From assembly GCF_003315295.1 (NCBI RefSeq), contig NZ_QNRI01000012.1, forward strand, positions 1-64,000: a stretch of DNA of 64,000 bases, in the 5' to 3' direction. The first letter of the stretch is position 1; every line of letters begins with the position of its first letter. Below the pieces are notes generated by a model that was given only the letters and a program-made list of their open reading frames with translations, made no database searches and was not told the origin of the DNA. Origin of the DNA: Paraliobacillus ryukyuensis (GTDB lineage: Bacteria > Bacillota > Bacilli > Bacillales > Amphibacillaceae). Below are positions 8,214 to 16,257 of this stretch, piece by piece. Both the position numbers and the translations under genes were made by a program.

Positions 8214-8352
8214 ATGCAGCGTAGTCTTAAGTAGGAAGAAAGCACGCTTTATCAAAACGGTCAATAACACCAAAAAAGGGCTGGCAAAATCTTCAACTTT
8301 TCATTGCAATAAATTAATGAAAAGTATGTTAGGATTAGATATAAAGCTTTGA
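8214..8352 (+). pseudogene. possible frameshifted small peptide gene
   Basis: A good ribosome-binding site (GGGAGGTG) precedes an ATG at 8214, but this frame stops after six codons. Shifting by +1 opens 44 codons (8218-8352; contains SRKKARFIKTVNNTKKGLAK and STFHCNKLMKSMLGL), a basic peptide with one Cys. It sits divergently from the exporter operon, so it could be a decayed exported peptide. No family recognised; a chance reading is possible. Confidence 0.3.
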
Positions 8353-8473
8353 TGGATAACCATAGTTGCAAATTATAGTAAAGAGAGAAATAGTCTTATT
8401 GTTGCAAACAGCAAATCTTAAAGGTAGAAAGTACAGTAATCTAACCTATAATTTGGACTAAGGGAGGAATAAA

Positions 8474-8683
8474 ATGAGGGATTCTAAAAAACCGGGAGAA
8501 CATGGATCAAACACAAAATTTTTTATCTTATTATTGATTGTTTTAGGAATTAATTCTTTAAGATATGGCAATTATCTTTTGGAAGACTCCACAAATATTT
8601 ACAACTGGGTATTTTTAATTTTGAATTTGGTTTCCCTGCTACTGGTATTATTAATGAATACAAAAAGAAAAAACAATTCTTAG
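8474..8683 (+). CDS. small two-helix membrane protein
   Basis: 69 residues: a polar N-terminus, hydrophobic helix about 17-33, a short loop, a second helix about 45-62, and a basic tail (KRKNN). A strong ribosome-binding site (AAGGGAGG) lies 6 bases before the ATG. I do not recognise the family. Position near a peptide-type exporter would fit an immunity or accessory protein, but that is only inference. A strong terminator follows about 80 bases later. Confidence 0.6.
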   Translation: MRDSKKPGEHGSNTKFFILLLIVLGINSLRYGNYLLEDSTNIYNWVFLILNLVSLLLVLLMNTKRKNNS

Positions 8684-8762
8684 ATCAATTAAAAGTAAAA
8701 GCCTTTTATGAAGCGTACCCTTAGTAAAGGGCATTTTAAAAAAAGACTAAGCAGCATTCTGT

Positions 8763-8801
8763 AAAAGATGGCCCCCTGTAAGAGACAAGGGGCCATCTTT
8801 T
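8763..8801. terminator. strong bidirectional terminator
   Basis: AAAAGATGGCCCC (8763-8775) pairs perfectly with GGGGCCATCTTTT (8789-8801), with T-runs available on both strands. It ends the small membrane-protein transcript on the plus strand. Confidence 0.85.
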
Positions 8802-8802
8802 T

Positions 8803-9125
8803 TAAGTTCCACTGCCCCCATAATAATGTAATAAGTCATATAACTTTTTACTTCTCGCTTAACTTCTTCGAAGGTTTTACAGGAATTAATATTCGTTTCA
8901 TCTTTAAAGTGGCCAAAGAATGATCACTGGGGCGCATTATCCCACCAGATCCCCCTTCTGGATATAGATTGTCCAATCACATGTTTCTTCAAGAGCTTTT
9001 GATAAACTGGATGTGGATAGTGTGCACCTTAATCTGAATGGATAAATGCCTCTTTAACTAGTTTAATGTTACGGTTTTTCTTTCGTTTTTCAATCGTAAT
9101 GGCGACGATAACAAACGTCAGAGTT
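8803..9125 (-). pseudogene. IS3-family (IS150 group) transposase OrfB remnant
   Basis: The minus strand translates to the C-terminal part of an IS3 OrfB integrase: KLVKEAFIHSD-stop-GAHY, VYQKLLKKHVIGQSISRRG, WWDNAPQ-stop-SFFGHFKDE. These match the DQG-HY, SMSRRGNCWDNAP and E-SFFG motifs of the catalytic domain, with the conserved Q and E codons turned into stops. No start or OrfA remains. Confidence 0.8.
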
Positions 9126-9355
9126 CAATATATATGGTAAGTAATTCTTTGGTTGAACCATAGACAGATGGACTTTCTTCCCATAGGAACTGGAGAACTG
9201 GAGAACAATCTATGCCATCACTTTTGTCCTATCATATTCACGTTACAAATATGCAGAGTAGCAAGAGCGCCCTTTTACTACACGAGATGTTATACGTTGC
9301 CACGAAAATGCATTTCAGTATTATGGTGTTATAACAGATTTTGTTGTAATCTTTT
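9126..9355 (+). pseudogene. IS21-family IstA transposase remnant
   Basis: The plus strand reads IYAITFVLSYSRYKYAE-stop-QERPFTT, then RDVIRCHENAFQYYGVITD, which is the catalytic-core region of IS21 IstA (YSRYKY-EW, RCHENAF-Y-GG). It contains stop codons and has neither start nor the istB partner. It abuts the IS3 remnant head to tail and the phage island. Confidence 0.75.
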
Positions 9356-9372
9356 TGTCAATTTGTAAATAT

Positions 9373-10197
9373 TTATAAATTATTTCCGTTAAGTCTATTT
9401 TGAAGTTCTTTAACCATTGTAGAAGGTTCGCTGATCTTCTTATCGTAAGGTGTGCCAAGATATTTTTGTAATGCTCCTACAGTGTTGGGACCAAGTAGTC
9501 CATCGGCTTTGGATCCAGTTTTTCGTTGCAATGCATGAATCACCATACTACCATCCTTGCCATCACCGAACTTAATACCACTTGTAATAGCGTTTGTAGC
9601 CTGGTTATGTACTTGATCGCTCATATAACTATCTTCAACAGTTCCTAATGCATCTTGCAATGCTCTAGTTGTTTTGCTTCCCCAGTAGCCATCCACTTTT
9701 AGCTTTGCGCAACCTTTCCCTTTGGACGGAAGGCTTGATATGCCACCAAGATTAGGTTTTTTGCCTGCCCGTAGTTGTGCTAGTGATAGCCCGCCAGTCA
9801 TTTGTAAATGTGGGTAATCTTTAAAACTAGACCAATCACCGCCCCATTCAAATCCAAGAGACTTACCAATAGCTGCAACACGTCTCCAATCTTTATTTAC
9901 ATCCCAAATTGCTTTTTTTCCGTCATTTGATACTAAGAAGTAGTCTACAGCTAATCCAAAATTATGGTACGATTGACCACCACGAGCATTAGTTACTACA
10001 TTACCATCGACCGTTCTTCCTTTAGCGTATAACGCATTTTGTTCTTCGTGACTACGAAAACCATCTGAAATTTGAACGAGAATATCTTCGTCATAAGCGT
10101 GTTTAATCAATTCTATCGCTTTTTCTTTAACGACGGAATGTACTGCTCCCATATTTCTTTGAGAACGATCTAACAATGTTTTTAATGATACTGTCAC
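9373..10197 (-). CDS. phage endolysin, M15 (VanY/CwlK-like) peptidase with C-terminal wall-binding domain
   Basis: 274 residues. The N-terminal domain (about 1-145) has the zinc-site motifs QSYHNFGLAVDY and YPHLQM of L-alanyl-D-glutamate peptidases such as CwlK and Listeria phage Ply500. The C-terminal part (about 160-270) has repeated PG-binding-like segments (LKVDGYWGSKTTRALQ, KADGLLGPNTVGALQ). It would cut wall stem peptides at lysis. No signal peptide, as expected for a holin-dependent endolysin. It is the last gene of the phage island, preceded by the holin genes. Confidence 0.88.
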   Translation of the reverse strand: MTVSLKTLLDRSQRNMGAVHSVVKEKAIELIKHAYDEDILVQISDGFRSHEEQNALYAKGRTVDGNVVTNARGGQSYHNFGLAVDYFLVSNDGKKAIWDVNKDWRRVAAIGKSLGFEWGGDWSSFKDYPHLQMTGGLSLAQLRAGKKPNLGGISSLPSKGKGCAKLKVDGYWGSKTTRALQDALGTVEDSYMSDQVHNQATNAITSGIKFGDGKDGSMVIHALQRKTGSKADGLLGPNTVGALQKYLGTPYDKKISEPSTMVKELQNRLNGNNL

Positions 10198-10220
10198 GAT
10201 AAGTCTCTCCTTTTAAAAAT

Positions 10221-10250
10221 AAAAAAGCACTCGATTACGAGCGCTTTTTT
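10221..10250. terminator. hairpin between holin remnant and endolysin
   Basis: AAAAAAGCACTCG (10221-10233) pairs with CGAGCGCTTTTTT (10238-10250) with a single mismatch and a 4-base loop; U-runs are available in both directions. On the minus strand it would limit read-through into the endolysin gene. Confidence 0.6.
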
Positions 10251-10257
10251 AATATCA

Positions 10258-10508
10258 TCACATCGCTTGGTGTGGCATGACCTGTGTACTGTCGCTTAAA
10301 CCTTTGGTGGGGTGCTCTCCAACAATACCTAAAATCATTAATAATACGAATACAGCATTGACAAATTAAGTAGCTCCGTCTCCAACTAGATCAACTGCAA
10401 TTTTATACCAAACCAACTAGTTAAAATTTGCACTACCGACCACAATGTGGAGATTATAGGTAACCAAAATGTTTTGTTTTTCACTCGTACTAGCCAGTTT
10501 ATATTCAT
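10258..10508 (-). pseudogene. phi-LC3-family holin, frameshifted
   Basis: From the ATG at 10508 the frame reads MNINWLVRVKNKTFWLPIIS and on to FGIKLQLI, the hallmark start of phi-LC3 holins. A frameshift near 10395 is needed to continue, and an in-frame TAA follows (GDGAT-stop-FVNAVF), before the typical end EHPTKGLSDS. A good ribosome-binding site (AGAGG) remains. One frameshift plus one nonsense codon make it non-functional. Confidence 0.8.
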
Positions 10509-10523
10509 ATTAACCTCTACCTT

Positions 10524-10958
10524 TTATTCATTATCTTTTCCGTTGATTTGCTCTTGAAACTCTTGAGAAAAACTTTTCTTGTCACCTTCCATCTTTTTCA
10601 GTCTTTCGGCTAATCCATGAGGAACTAATATACCTACTGCAGCTAAATTTTCAATGATAGATAGTCCTTCGTTTGCTATATAAAAAAGCACGGTAGCATA
10701 AGTTACCGCGCCATTAAGCAACAATATTTGATCTACCACATTTGCCAAAATAATCACTACTAATACAAGTATCTTTCTAGCATATCCAAATAAACTTCTT
10801 CTGGACCAAAGCCTTTTATTTTTCCACGCCTTAAATATTCCTGTTATTATATCTAAAGCCATTAGAAGTAGCAATAAATGCAAAAATTTAACATCGCCAA
10901 ACAGATATAAACGGGCTGCTTCTATCTGCTCCAAAGTAACACCCCCACTTCCATTCAT
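10524..10958 (-). CDS. phage holin, toxin-secretion/phage-lysis (phage_holin_4) family
   Basis: 144 residues with about four hydrophobic segments (about 25-42, 60-78, 83-95 and 100-112) and the family signature NEGLSIIENLAAVGILVP followed by a charged tail (LKKMEGDKKSFSQEFQEQ). Such holins permeabilise the membrane to release the endolysin encoded downstream. It is intact and probably the working holin, as the phi-LC3 type holin next door is broken. The ribosome-binding site GGAGAGG precedes the ATG. Confidence 0.85.
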   Translation of the reverse strand: MNGSGGVTLEQIEAARLYLFGDVKFLHLLLLLMALDIITGIFKAWKNKRLWSRRSLFGYARKILVLVVIILANVVDQILLLNGAVTYATVLFYIANEGLSIIENLAAVGILVPHGLAERLKKMEGDKKSFSQEFQEQINGKDNE

Positions 10959-10990
10959 TAAACCTCTCCTTCAGTTGGATGTCCCTTAGT

Positions 10991-11297
10991 TTAAAAAACT
11001 TCATTTATAAAAATGACAGGTATTCTGCTTAACCTGTCGAATAAATAGAGTACCTCATCATCTCTAGTTAGTGCAATGGAGTCTGCACTGGCAGACTCAT
11101 TTTCCGGATAAAAAAGCAAGCTATCTAAGCTAACTTTGGTACTTCTAATATTCTTTCTGATACTTTTTTTCTTACGATATCAACAAACTGTTCCCATTGA
11201 CTATTTTCGTTGTATTCTTGCAACGTTAACGGTATATAACCATTTACGCTAATGGTTCGCTCTTCATCCCATCCCGACCTGTAAAATTAACTGTAAT
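10991..11297 (-). pseudogene. decayed phage coding sequence between tail and lysis genes
   Basis: Two overlapping open stretches without starts: DEERTISVNGYIPLTLQEYN...EVPKLA (ends about 11140) and SLDSLLFYPENESASADSIA...FINEVF (ends 10991). Together they look like the debris of one or two small phage tail-end genes. No family recognised. This explains the gap between the small coiled-coil gene and the holin. Confidence 0.4.
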
Positions 11298-11298
11298 A

Positions 11299-11466
11299 TT
11301 AAGCTATATGCTCTTCACTTCCTTTTTCAGATTTTAATTGCTCATTTTCTTCTTGTAACCTAGCATTTTGCTCAGTTAAAATCGCGATCTTACAGTTAGC
11401 ATTACTTACCTGTTGTGACCATTCAGCATTAATCACATCAATTAATTTATTTACATCTTGTTGCAT
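11299..11466 (-). CDS. small coiled-coil phage protein
   Basis: 55 residues (MQQDVNKLIDVINAEWSQQV start, then a heptad stretch LTEQNARLQEENEQLKSE). A GAGGAGG ribosome-binding site lies upstream and its ATG overlaps the stop of the 2.6-kb tail gene (TAATG), so translation is probably coupled. Function unknown; small coiled-coil proteins are common downstream of tail-fibre genes. Confidence 0.65.
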   Translation of the reverse strand: MQQDVNKLIDVINAEWSQQVSNANCKIAILTEQNARLQEENEQLKSEKGSEEHIA

Positions 11467-14114
11467 TAAAGTTCCTCCTCTAAATATGCTACTTTTTGTT
11501 TTAATACTTGATTTTCCATGCTCAAATAATTAATTTCGTCTTTCATTTCTCGAACAACCGGTATTAACGTTGTCCATAAACGATCATATTCTATTCCCTC
11601 GACCTCATTGTCGTTATACGTTACATATTGGTGCAATCCAACAGCTTCCACATCCTCAGCAATTAAACCGTAATGGCGATCTAGTCCGTCTGTCGTATTA
11701 TTGTTTTCTTGTACCTCTGCCTTATCAAACCAAGATTTAGGATGGAGGTTTAAGATCGCATTATAATCAACCTCAGCTATCTCGATTTCCTCTTTATACT
11801 TTTTAGCAGAAGTGACACGCCTAATTGTGTAGTTACCATCTACATGCACATTGGATGATGAGGAAGTTGTTTTGTTGTATACTGCGCTAGAATTAAGCTC
11901 TCCGCGCACTTGCACTTTACTTCTAAATATTGCGCCACCTTGGTGGTCAGATGTTGATCTAAATATGGTATTACCTTGGTAGTCTGCGGTATTGAATACT
12001 GCGTTATCTTCTACATTAAGTGTGTCTGTTTGAATGTTATTATCCACCGCTAGGTCGCCCCACACCTCCGTATCATTGATGATGTAGGACATTCCGCTCA
12101 TAGATCCAATAACTACATCTTGGGCGTTTATGTCCAATTGACCGGTGTGATACAGACCATCTAAACCGATTCCAAGTGTTTCAGTATCATCCGCAAAAGC
12201 AACACCGTCATTGAATATTCTAGAAAGAGACTGTACTTGCGAAAAATCAATATTTTCAGTATCTGGATTCGTAACTCCCGATTTGAATTTCACAAACCGA
12301 AATTCTTCGCCATTAAACCTTGCGTTATGACTTCGATTATCTACAAGGGTATTGGATTCGATTGTCGCACCAACAACTGCACCGCTAAATGTAGCATCTT
12401 GGCCAAATACAGCACCGTCAAAATTAACTTGATTCGCATCAAACGTGAAACTATCAGCTTCTTGTATAAAGATAGATCGTGCTTCTCCATCATCTATTTT
12501 CGTTTGTATTTGATCAGCTTGCTGACTAATTGTTGATTCAGCACTATCAACACGCCCTTCTAAACTATCAAATATTGTTTGTTCAACTTTAGATGTTATC
12601 GCGTTAGCATTTTGACTAATGGACGATTCCGCATCATCTAACCTAGTAACAATACCATCTTGATCTGTTGTATATTGCGTAATTGATACCTTGCTATCTA
12701 ACGCGTTGTCTACCTCACTAATGGTATAAGTATCTGCTTTATCAGCTTTTGAAACTAACTGACCATTAACATAATCAAGTCCTGCTTTGTCTGCTAAATC
12801 ATTTAAAATGCTATCCACTTGATCGTTATACGTAGCTTTATCTACTGCGTTGTTATCAGTGTAGTTTTTAGCGTTTTGTTCCGCTTGATTAGCTTGTATT
12901 TTCGCAAATTTAGCAGGAGCTTCTTGTTTTCCAACACCGGTTATCTCGTTAAATTTTTTATTAATTTTATCAATTATGGTTGGTTGCGCTTCGCCAAAAG
13001 TTGCTTCTAATCGAAATCCCGATGTTTCGTGTATCTCCATCATTTCCGTTATTTGCGCGTCCATCGTCACGCCCCAGGACTTGTTAAGTACAGTGACAAC
13101 ATAGCCGATACCAAAATCTTTTTCGTATTCATAAGGTGTTTTAACAATCGGTTTACCATTTGGTATGCGGTTAATTTGGTCGGTAACTGGCGTTAAAATT
13201 TGCGCTTCAAAATATAGCTTTCGGCTGTTTTCAGATAGTTGTTTTTCTCCACGTTTATTTAGTTCGTTTTCAATATCTGCTTCGGTTGCATCTTCATCAT
13301 TACCAACATCTCTAGCATCAACAAAGGTTTCAATACGCTCTAGTCCTCTTACCTCGTCTCCAACTTCAATGATTTTTCTTTCAACACCTTCTCCTTGACC
13401 GCCTACATATGCGGTGCTTTTATAATCAGTGTTGCTATCAGTGAAGTTTTGGCTCTCTACTGTTCCGAAGTCTGGACTAAAAGTGACTGGTGTATGACCT
13501 TGGTTGTTTGTCTTAGTTGCATCTATAGCATCCATAACATCAAAGATAAACTTTTTATTTTTTGTATCTGCATAGACAATCCAACCAAGTCCAGCCTGTT
13601 TTCCGATAGATTCTAGTTCATCTGATACCACTTTCAATCGTGATTCCCAATCAACATGATCCCCGCGATTGTTATTAGGTGCAATCTCTAATTGTGGCAT
13701 TCTTCGCTTTCCGTCTGCCGGAAAAATAAAATGATTATTAACGTAATGCTTCATCACCGTTTCGGCATTGCCACTTTTACGATCATAAGCAGTATCTACA
13801 GGTGGTACAGTGATACGTCGTGATAACAAACCATTTAACGTATAACCGGTTATCTTCCAGTTTTCTGTCGCTTTACCGCTTTGATCTAGTGCGATCTCTT
13901 TAGCTAAAATCATACCAGCTTTATCTTTTCGTTTATTAATAACAATGATGTTACCTTTTTCAAATGCATCTGCTCCATGCGCATATCGATTAATATGCAA
14001 TTCAAATTGACCAATACCATAAAAATTAATTGGGAATTGCAAGCTTATATAGTTATCTGTCTCCATTTGAAAATCGAGAAACTGATTATAAATTCTAATT
14101 GGATTTTGCATCAT
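11466..14114 (-). CDS. phage tail-tip/fibre protein: Gp37-like N-terminus and self-cleaving S74 chaperone C-terminus
   Basis: About 882 residues. The N-terminal ~390 residues resemble siphophage tail-tip proteins of the ReqiPepy6 Gp37-like family. A coiled-coil/linker with repeated SAESTISQ-type segments follows (about 400-560), then a fibre region. The last ~115 residues are an intramolecular chaperone auto-processing (peptidase S74) domain: SAKKYKEEIE carries the Ser and the Lys five residues on, and YGLIAEDV is present, so the chaperone is probably cleaved off after trimerisation. The ATG at 14114 (or 14111) fits TAGGTG as ribosome-binding site; a longer frame begins inside the upstream gene. 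Confidence 0.8.
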   Translation of the reverse strand: MMQNPIRIYNQFLDFQMETDNYISLQFPINFYGIGQFELHINRYAHGADAFEKGNIIVINKRKDKAGMILAKEIALDQSGKATENWKITGYTLNGLLSRRITVPPVDTAYDRKSGNAETVMKHYVNNHFIFPADGKRRMPQLEIAPNNNRGDHVDWESRLKVVSDELESIGKQAGLGWIVYADTKNKKFIFDVMDAIDATKTNNQGHTPVTFSPDFGTVESQNFTDSNTDYKSTAYVGGQGEGVERKIIEVGDEVRGLERIETFVDARDVGNDEDATEADIENELNKRGEKQLSENSRKLYFEAQILTPVTDQINRIPNGKPIVKTPYEYEKDFGIGYVVTVLNKSWGVTMDAQITEMMEIHETSGFRLEATFGEAQPTIIDKINKKFNEITGVGKQEAPAKFAKIQANQAEQNAKNYTDNNAVDKATYNDQVDSILNDLADKAGLDYVNGQLVSKADKADTYTISEVDNALDSKVSITQYTTDQDGIVTRLDDAESSISQNANAITSKVEQTIFDSLEGRVDSAESTISQQADQIQTKIDDGEARSIFIQEADSFTFDANQVNFDGAVFGQDATFSGAVVGATIESNTLVDNRSHNARFNGEEFRFVKFKSGVTNPDTENIDFSQVQSLSRIFNDGVAFADDTETLGIGLDGLYHTGQLDINAQDVVIGSMSGMSYIINDTEVWGDLAVDNNIQTDTLNVEDNAVFNTADYQGNTIFRSTSDHQGGAIFRSKVQVRGELNSSAVYNKTTSSSSNVHVDGNYTIRRVTSAKKYKEEIEIAEVDYNAILNLHPKSWFDKAEVQENNNTTDGLDRHYGLIAEDVEAVGLHQYVTYNDNEVEGIEYDRLWTTLIPVVREMKDEINYLSMENQVLKQKVAYLEEEL

Positions 14115-14119
14115 ATCAC

Positions 14120-15082
14120 CTACTGTATTTTTACCCAAGTTAGAAACGCGTCGTTAAAATCAATGGTTGATAAACCAGTGGCAAACGCATGCGCATAAAA
14201 AGTAACAACATCACCTGCATTGAAGTATTGGAAACCAGAATTAACAAAGATATTATCGTTACCATGTGCAGCGACAAACGCGAAAAGCAAACGGCTATCT
14301 TGACCGTTCACATATGTTCTAAATTGAATTTCCGCACCGTTTGCCAAATAGTTTGATTGTGTTGATACATAAATTCTAAACATATAAACACCGGACTGTT
14401 GTATGGTTATTTCGCTTTCAGAACTGTTATAAATCGTGTTAGTTATTTCATCCGCTTCTCCAAAAGGTATTTTTGTGTGTACGTTGTTTTGCGCTGACCA
14501 TGTTGTGCGGTTGGCCGTATCCAAATACGGACTATTAATAACACTAAAAATACCGTTTTGATCTACATCTATGCCACGATAAATGTTTTGCAACGGGATA
14601 TAGCCACATACCGTGCCATCTGTTCGCTCATCGATAATTTGATATTGTTCTACATATGATTTTCCCGCTTCGATTAACACTTGCGCAACACTTAATTCAT
14701 AAATATAACTGTCTCTTGTTAAGGTAGGTGCAACTGGACTTTTACCAGGTATACCTTTTTTAATATACGTATACGTTCTTCGCTGTTCTGGGTTGGTATC
14801 AAAGCATATAATAATACGATCAATGCGATCTTGGTCTGGCTCTGCTGTTTCATGTGTTAAATCCATAGCTGTTGTATTTTCGTGCATATAACCATTTGCA
14901 AATGCATAACCTGCTCCTAGCGTTACGGTCATGTTTTGTTTTTCTGTTACTGTTAAATCTGGTAAGCTAGCAGTGTTGGAAACACCATTACCAATAATCT
15001 GCGCATGAAATCTAGCCAAATCAGCAGCGTTATACTCTAGCTTGTCTGTTTCTGTACTGTCAAAAAAATAAGATCGTTCCAC
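14120..15082 (-). CDS. putative receptor-binding/baseplate upper protein with C1q-like C-terminus
   Basis: 320 residues. The N-terminal ~180 residues resemble phage structural proteins of the BppU/XkdV neighbourhood (MERSYFFDST; GAGYAFANGYMHEN). The C-terminal ~130 residues have the strand pattern of a C1q/TNF-like jelly roll (IQQSGVYMFRIYVS, NGAEIQFRTYVNG, FNAGDVVTFYAHA, FLTWVKIQ end), a common phage receptor-binding fold. It lies between the distal tail gene and the tail-tip/fibre gene, suggesting a role in host recognition. The family call is by pattern only. Confidence 0.65.
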   Translation of the reverse strand: MERSYFFDSTETDKLEYNAADLARFHAQIIGNGVSNTASLPDLTVTEKQNMTVTLGAGYAFANGYMHENTTAMDLTHETAEPDQDRIDRIIICFDTNPEQRRTYTYIKKGIPGKSPVAPTLTRDSYIYELSVAQVLIEAGKSYVEQYQIIDERTDGTVCGYIPLQNIYRGIDVDQNGIFSVINSPYLDTANRTTWSAQNNVHTKIPFGEADEITNTIYNSSESEITIQQSGVYMFRIYVSTQSNYLANGAEIQFRTYVNGQDSRLLFAFVAAHGNDNIFVNSGFQYFNAGDVVTFYAHAFATGLSTIDFNDAFLTWVKIQ

Positions 15083-15106
15083 TTAATCACCTTCTTTTCC
15101 AAAAAT

Positions 15107-15130
15107 AAAAGGCACCCTTATGGGCGCTTA
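15107..15130 (-). terminator. weak hairpin after small phage gene
   Basis: On the minus strand GCGCCC (15122-15127) pairs with GGGTGC (15112-15117) around ATAA, followed by CTTTTATTTTT. It contains one G-U pair and overlaps the stop of the 58-residue gene. Confidence 0.4.
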
Positions 15131-15304
15131 ATCAATTTCAATATTTCCTTTTTCATAGTGGTGGGATGAAGCTGTTTTTTTATCTATAACAGTCGATTTG
15201 GTATAGTAGTTATCCGAGCAAATTTCTACACCATATTGCTTTTTAAATGCATACAATTTTAGTGCAAATTCTCGTATTTCTTTTTGACGCATGTATTCCG
15301 TCAT
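15128..15304 (-). CDS. small phage protein of unknown function
   Basis: 58 residues (MTEYMRQKEIREFALKLYAF start; ends YEKGNIEID), charged, with a helical first half. It lies between the distal-tail and receptor-binding genes, on the same strand. The ribosome-binding site (AGAAAG) is weak, which lowers confidence. No family recognised. Confidence 0.5.
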   Translation of the reverse strand: MTEYMRQKEIREFALKLYAFKKQYGVEICSDNYYTKSTVIDKKTASSHHYEKGNIEID

Positions 15305-15345
15305 TCTTTCTAATTAGGGTAGTATTTTTCTTTCTTCCCTCATCT

Positions 15346-16257
15346 CTATATACCTACATACCGACTTTGCCAACCAATGGAAACAATCGCATCAGCAACA
15401 CCACTATCAGCTAAATATTCTAGCTCGTTATCTCCTGTTATCAATTTAAAAAATTCTGAACCATCATCTATATAACCCCAAGCTTTCTCAAAAACCAAAC
15501 CATCACGATATATTTCAGCGCGCTTGTTATGATCGCTCGTGTTGATGTGCAACACTTCATTAGATGACAACGTTCGATTTAAAAGCATGAACTTTCCTGT
15601 CGTTAAATTTCGTATCTGCGGACGTGTCACAGGACCTTGTACATCTATTGTGATCGGACAATCGACATTACCTTCGTTCGTTAACGTTGTGCTATCACCA
15701 CTGACACCTAGTTCGAATGGCAAAGTAAACGGTAATGTAAATCTTCCTTCGTAAGCTTTTAAGGCTCGGCTTATTTTTTGTGGGTATCGCCAATATGGAT
15801 CTGGTGATACCAAATTCACGGATACCGTTTGAGTTCTACCGTTGGCATCTGTCCCTTCATCCGGAAAAGAAGGTACTTGCTCAGGAATAGCATCAATAAC
15901 ATATGTCTTATCTCCATATATTAATTCAATCCTACCTTGGATTTTTGGATTAAACACTTTACTTATATATCTACGATAATATGACAGTTGCATAAAATCA
16001 TCTGCCATAATTATAAATTCAATATAAGGATGTTTTTCTTCTAATCTAGTATCAACATGAGTGCTTCCATCTTGATAGGGAAATTTCTGCATTTGAAGAC
16101 TAGCCTCTACTTCGCCAAACCCTTCAAATTTAATTAAACTAAATGGATTTTTTTCTTTTGATAAAGGAATTTCAACGGTATCTCTAAATTTAATTGTTTC
16201 GCCCCCAAAATTAACTTCATCGCCTAGATTATTTATATATTTTAATTTATAAAGCAT
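15346..16257 (-). CDS. phage distal tail protein (Dit-like, sipho_tail family)
   Basis: 303 residues with the typical layout: an N-terminal ring domain (about 1-130; LIKFEGFGEVEASLQMQKFP) and a C-terminal galectin-like domain containing VNLVSPDPYWR and NEGNVDCPITIDVQGP, a hallmark of Dit proteins. Dit forms the hexameric hub between the tail tube and the tip. It directly follows the tape-measure gene (adjacent stop/start), the standard siphophage order. Confidence 0.85.
   Translation of the reverse strand: MLYKLKYINNLGDEVNFGGETIKFRDTVEIPLSKEKNPFSLIKFEGFGEVEASLQMQKFPYQDGSTHVDTRLEEKHPYIEFIIMADDFMQLSYYRRYISKVFNPKIQGRIELIYGDKTYVIDAIPEQVPSFPDEGTDANGRTQTVSVNLVSPDPYWRYPQKISRALKAYEGRFTLPFTLPFELGVSGDSTTLTNEGNVDCPITIDVQGPVTRPQIRNLTTGKFMLLNRTLSSNEVLHINTSDHNKRAEIYRDGLVFEKAWGYIDDGSEFFKLITGDNELEYLADSGVADAIVSIGWQSRYVGI

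Noticed and set aside
9153-9368. 71-codon plus-strand frame
   Set aside because: It is a shifted reading of the IS21 transposase remnant; the true frame carries the recognisable transposase motifs.
12237-13616. Several 60-100-codon plus-strand frames inside the tail-tip gene
   Set aside because: They are antisense to a long, clearly coding frame, lack ribosome-binding sites and show no recognisable protein features.
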